This document shows, one piece after another, positions 35,301 through 41,300 of a stretch of 64,000 bases of DNA; position 1 is the first letter of the stretch; every line of letters begins with the position of its first letter. The position numbers and the translations under genes are program-made. Source of the stretch: a bacterium (GTDB lineage: Bacteria > Auribacterota > Auribacteria > Auribacterales > Auribacteraceae); contig JAHDNF010000001.1 in the NCBI GenBank assembly GCA_018435605.1, positions 124,001-188,000 of the forward strand. The letters run 5' to 3'. Under the pieces are notes generated by a model, which did no database searches, had not been told where the DNA came from, and was given only the letters and a program-made list of their open reading frames with translations.

Positions 35301-38300
35301 TTGGCAGGAGAAAACGTTAGGATTCAGGAACATGAGTTTACGTTTCCGAATCAGGCGGAATTGAGCCGGCAGGCTGACAAACTCGGATATGCGGATAACC
35401 TGTATTTGTTGTCAGGAATAGTGGGGTTGACCATACCGCTTAATTATTTCAGGAACAATGCCGGATTGTTGAATGACTCGTTCCTGTCATTGCGTGATTT
35501 CTTTATTGCATTGGAAAAAGATCAGTTGCGCGCTAAAAGAGAAGCCGCAGGCGGTGAAATTACTTCATGGGATAAAGGATTCGCCGAACACGCCGCCGCT
35601 TTGCTAAATGCGCAGGAACGACTACGCCGTTTGAGTGCTGTTTTCCCTAAAGATTCGCAACAGCAACGGGCTATATTATATCTGGCGGCAAGTATCGGCA
35701 ATACGTCTTCTCGATTGGCTAATATAACAATTGTGAATAATGGTGTCAGCGTAACAAAAGCGTTTGACGAAAATACTGTCTACAAGATAGGCGTGTACAA
35801 CCGTACATCAGGGGAGTATTCGGCCGCATATAACAGAATCGCAGGTCTGACCTATCATGGTTCGCATGAGGACGATGTACAGCGATCCGGCGATATAGGC
35901 GCTCCGCTTGGCGGCAGAAAAGGACAGGAAGGATATATCGCATTGGCAACCGAAAAAGGCGGATTATCCGGCTCCCGTTCATGGTGTTTGATTTCGGAAA
36001 AAGGGCCGGAACGGATTTATCATCTGCAGTCCAGCGCTAAAGCGGCAAGAGGATGGGAAGTAAATCCGAATTTTGCCGAAGCTATGGTTTATATGGTCGA
36101 TCAGGCAAATAAAAACGGTACTCCTATCGACCGCGTCATTGTTCATGATGGGCACGGAAAACGTCCCGAAGGAGATCCTGCTACGTGGAAAGTTATAGTT
36201 GTAGCCGAATCCACTAAGGTCGCCGGTTCAATAAATAACCTGATCAAAGCTGTCAATTCGCATTTTAAAGACGACGGCATTCAGGTTGCGGCAAATCAAA
36301 TAACCGTCATATCTCAGAATGATTACAAGGTACTTGAACAGTTTAGAGTACTCAATATAGAAGGTAACGACCTTGATCGATTCGATGACCGGATGAAAGC
36401 GATTCATAATAAAGTAAATAATATGATACGATCAGCTTTGCGGCCAGTTTCATTGCTTTTCACTAATCCGCTTTCATGGCCGGCTAAACTCGAAGGAATT
36501 ATTACGCGATTACAGAAACATACGCCGCTTACCGTAGACCAAGAGCGCGACAGTAGCGAAATCATAGAAGCTAAAGAACTTTACAATAGGCAAATAGCCG
36601 GGATTAAAGCGTTGATGCAGGTTAGGTCGGGACGTGATTCAATGATCAATAAACTGTTTTTTGAGGATAAAACAGAAGGATTGTATTATATCACCTCTGT
36701 ACCGTTCAGATTTCTATTACGTAACGGATTGCTTGGATTTCTCGGCGGGGTAGGGCTGATGTTGACCGGCGCAACATTGCCTTTTACAGCAGGATTGCTT
36801 ATAGCCCTGATGGCTTCTCCGATGTTAGTTTTTAATATCGGTCATTGGAGTAAGCTCCTTTATCACGGCATACGCTTATCCTCAATGAATTTACGTGAAT
36901 TACCCCTTATAGATAAACTGGCAATATTGGATGGGAAAGATTACTCAGAACTAACACGCTCTCTCGGGTTTGATCGAGGTGAAGAAGGCGATATGATACC
37001 CATGAAGTCAGTGATTACCAATATCAAGGCTGGTAATAGTATGTTTTCCGATTCGCAAACACGTATGCTCGAAACTTCCGACCTCATTCGTAATGCGCAG
37101 TCGCAAGGAATTACAATCGAACCTACAACAGTTGAAGAAATCTATGTTACTCAAGGACAACCTCGTGCAGACGAAGATGTCGACCGCGGATTTCAGGCGT
37201 TCAATTTTGATCATACCGACCTTGAACCGTCTATTGAGACAATAAATGTCGAGTTTGCCAAGCAGGGAACTTTAATCTTAAATAACCTGATCAGAATGGC
37301 GGAAGAAAATCCGGAAGCCTTGATGTCAGCTGTAAACCGCTATATTGAACATCGTAAAATGATCGAAGCTCCTAAAGGAACATCGGATAATTTTCATTAT
37401 GTTACTTTGAAAGATATAAAGGATCTGACGCATATAAGCTCTGACTTGCGCGAACGAGGATTCCTGCGTGTTACAAGCAACGATGTAGCCATCATAGGCC
37501 GGCTGTTCGGTTTGTCTGCAAAAGATACTATGAATACATTGAGCGGTTTCTGGAGTGAAGCCCGCTGGCCGGTAACTCTTGGTATTCCTATGTTTCCGGG
37601 TACTACAAAAGGTCGTGTGAGAATAGGTGAGCGCGGCGCTACATTAGGCGATGCGCGTGATATACCGCTTATTTCCGCTTTGATGACTCTCGCAGAACCG
37701 CCATGGCTGGCCGCGATGTCTGGGTTTAATGTGCTCACTACAAACGCAAATGAACCTGCTGAAGCGCTTGCGGAAGATACATTGTTTGGTATCCGCGGTA
37801 TTTACAATCCTGAAAATCAACCTGATACGCCGGCGATATCATTACACCTGAAAGATTATATTGAAAAACAAAACGAACGGCGTATTTCCGCCGAGGAAAG
37901 TCTGCAAAGAGCCGCCGCTTTTGGTAAGGGCATAAGCATGATGTACGGCATGAATGTAATGTTTGAACATCCATTCTTCAGATATGGAATCACAGAAGAT
38001 AGGAAAGTTTCATGGTCGTCTATGGTGCAAAATTTATTCAATGCCAAGGCGTATCGCAGGGACGAGATCAGTTATGAAGGTGTCGGGCGTGGAACAGGCT
38101 GGATTAACTATATTCTTTTCGGGTATACGTTATACGGCCATCTTGGCAGACGGGTCGGACCGTTCCCGCCGGGGCTGGCGAATTCGTATCAGACTATAAA
38201 AACACTTCAGGAACTCGACAGTAAACTAGACGGAAGGCTATTCAAAATAATAAGATGGATGCAGTTGACACGCGAAACACCTGTTGCCAACGGCTTGGTA

Positions 38301-41300
38301 ATGGTGGATTACCGTATCGCGGCATCGATAGCAAAAGCATTTTCAGAAGTGCCTAACGGTAATAAGATTGTGGACGATTTGCTCGAAAGCGCGGTTAGAG
38401 ATTATATAGCCAGTTATGATGAAAGCGATCGTCTTATAGCGATTCAGTCTTTGCGTGCAGGCGACCAGTTGTTTGCCCATAATACGATTCCTGCGGATTT
38501 GGATATTCCGGATATGGCTAAAAAGAGTCCGTATTCCTATTCGCGTCCGTCGGTTGACAGTTATGTACCGACACCGGAAATGCTTGAAATAGAACAGCGG
38601 CTTAAAGAAATTTATACCGACGAAGAAATTGACCGTTTGAAAGAATCATTCGAGCATCTTTCATATAATGATACGGTTGAAGTGTTGCGCCGTATTCTTG
38701 CGGCTACGGAAAAGCCGTTGCCTGAAATCGGTTTCGCAGATACGGTCAAAGAATTATGGAATAACCGGTTTACACGCAGTATGCCAAACAAGATAATACG
38801 CGGACGCGGACTCAATACGTTTCTTGGCAAAGTATTTAAAATATCTATCCCTGTAGTGGCTGTAATAACATGGGGTTGGTGGGCAGGTCTGATACCCATA
38901 ATCCTCCTTATTACAGAGGCTTCCGGCTGGCTCAAGCGAAATATTATGACCAAAGCATTGCGATATATTGCGGGCGGCGCGGCGGTTTATTTATATATCG
39001 CACTCAATGGCTTGACGCTAGGATTGCCATCGTTGTTTGTCCTTGCCGGTATGCTTGTTGGCGGAGACAGGCTGGCTACTACGGTTTTGTTTCTTGCGGA
39101 TATTTTACCAGTTGTGCTGACTAAAGCTATCTCACGCGCCTACGCCATGGTCAGTACGGTAAATCATGCCATATTTTTGCGCAACAGTGTTGATAACTCA
39201 GGTCAATTCAAGAAAAAACTTATTGTGGATATGATGCCGATCATCGGTTCAAGGGTCGCGAACGTTGACGATTTTGATAGGCTGTTCAATAAACGGCTGG
39301 TGATGATGAATTTACGTGAAATATTCCTTAAAAATCTAAGTAAATATTATTCTGAAGATCAAATTGAGACTATAAAGGACAATATCGATAAATTCGACAT
39401 GGTTCAGCAGTTTCAGATCCTAAACAGCGTTATGTCTAATGCCAGATTGCCCCGTGTATCTGCCTTACAGGGATTGTTATATGCATTTAGGGCTAAGCCG
39501 GGCGAAAAGATTCCTTATATGGATAGCCTGATTTCTGTGTTTAAAAATAATATGTCAAAGAAGTCGTACAAAAGTATCATGACGGGCGCAGTATTGATTA
39601 CTATTATCGCAACTCACCTGTCTCTTATTGGATTGCCTGCAACAGTTCTCGGAGGATTGGCGTTATTCCTTGAAGCAGGTGCCGCTATCAATTTCGGTAC
39701 GCAGGATTTCAGGCATGCTATGGCATCTTTAATGGGTGTCTTAATGCCGGTAGTATATGTGGGATTGTTCGGTATATCTTCTTCATTCTTTCCGGTAGTC
39801 GTACTTGCTTTGCTGGCTATGTTAGGATATGTAACGGGTGCTACTCTGGGTATTGTAATATCCAATTTGCCGGAATTGATAGCAAATTTTTCAAGCGTAG
39901 TATTTAGGTTATTGCGTGCTCCCTTCAAGTTACTTCAAATGAATACAAAACATTCCTATGAACATAGGCGTCAGCTGTTATTTACCTCACTGCCGCAACT
40001 TTTGCAGGAATCAAATACTTCTCAAGAATTTATACGGAAGTTCGAAACATTGTTTATCGAAACTGTTGACCAAACCGATCCTTTTGATATTATCGATCGA
40101 GATGATGACTTTGATCAGGGCATAGGGGGCACTACGCCGTTCAGTCCTAAAGGACCTGATGGTTCTACACCGGGTGGAACGACTCCGCCATTTACTACAC
40201 CTCCTCCTGCAACTCCGGCAGGGGGCATCCCTTCTTCTGGTACTGTTGCGCCTCCTGATACTACTGGGTCTCAAACGCAAACTCAGCCTGTGCAGTCGGG
40301 GCAACAGCAACTTACTTTGGGATACGTGCCTGTTGGTATAGCTTCAGCGCTTCAGCAAAGCCCTAAAACGGCAATGAGTCTGTATCTTGAAAAATATGCT
40401 CAAACAGTTGAGGATCAGGTATCTCAATATCTTGAGACGCGGGCATTTATTCCGTTTACAAAGGATATCGATACTGAAGTGGGGACAGATAGCATTGTAG
40501 ATCATCTTGAAGCTATCGGATTGGTTACCGCGAAGCGCAATGATCAAGGCCAGTTTGTCGGGTTTGTAGGGCCTGTCGGCGTTGCTTTCGAGTATACACA
40601 AACACAGAAGATGATTGTAATTCATTTGAATAACGATGGTATAAGAGTGCCGTTGTCGGCTTTTATATTTGATCCGGCAACCAACAGATATATGGGCGTT
40701 CTTCCTTATGCGGATGTTTTTAGTCGACAATTTACATGTACTGTAGACCTTGCATTCGATACAATTCGAGAAACCAATTTGCCGCATCTGCTTTTGCCGA
40801 CTTATTGGAATACTCATGAACTGATTGGAGACCTCAGAGATATATCTGAAGATACGTCACAGCCTGATAAAGCTCAAAAAGCACGGCAGGATTTGGGTGA
40901 TATGCGCAGATATTTTATCGATTACGCAATGAATACTGACCGGCCGTTTATGATGGGCGATTATATCTACCAATACGGCAATAAATTTACCGAATTGTTC
41001 GAGAAACTTAAAAATGCTCAACTTGTGAAAACGCCTGACGATGTGCCTTTTGATGTTTTACAGGAACAGTTCGGTAAGCAATTCCATTCTATTCGTGTAC
41101 TCGAAAAACTCGATGATAACCATTATATGGTGGAAAATGGCGATGCCTATCGTTTTGTGATGCGTGTTCTGTCTAATGAAGAATTGAGTTTTATTGAAAA
41201 CGACTTGCAAGGCAACTGGAAAGACCATCCTGTATTCGGTTCGATATTCCAGATGATAGACAATACAGGTCTTGCGTTATTGCGCGATGGAGTCACTGTT

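Noticed and set aside
40011-40310. Arg-rich 99-codon frame on the minus strand
   Set aside because: It is the antisense of the Pro/Thr/Gly linker and the flanking region of the giant gene; its arginine content is a codon artefact.
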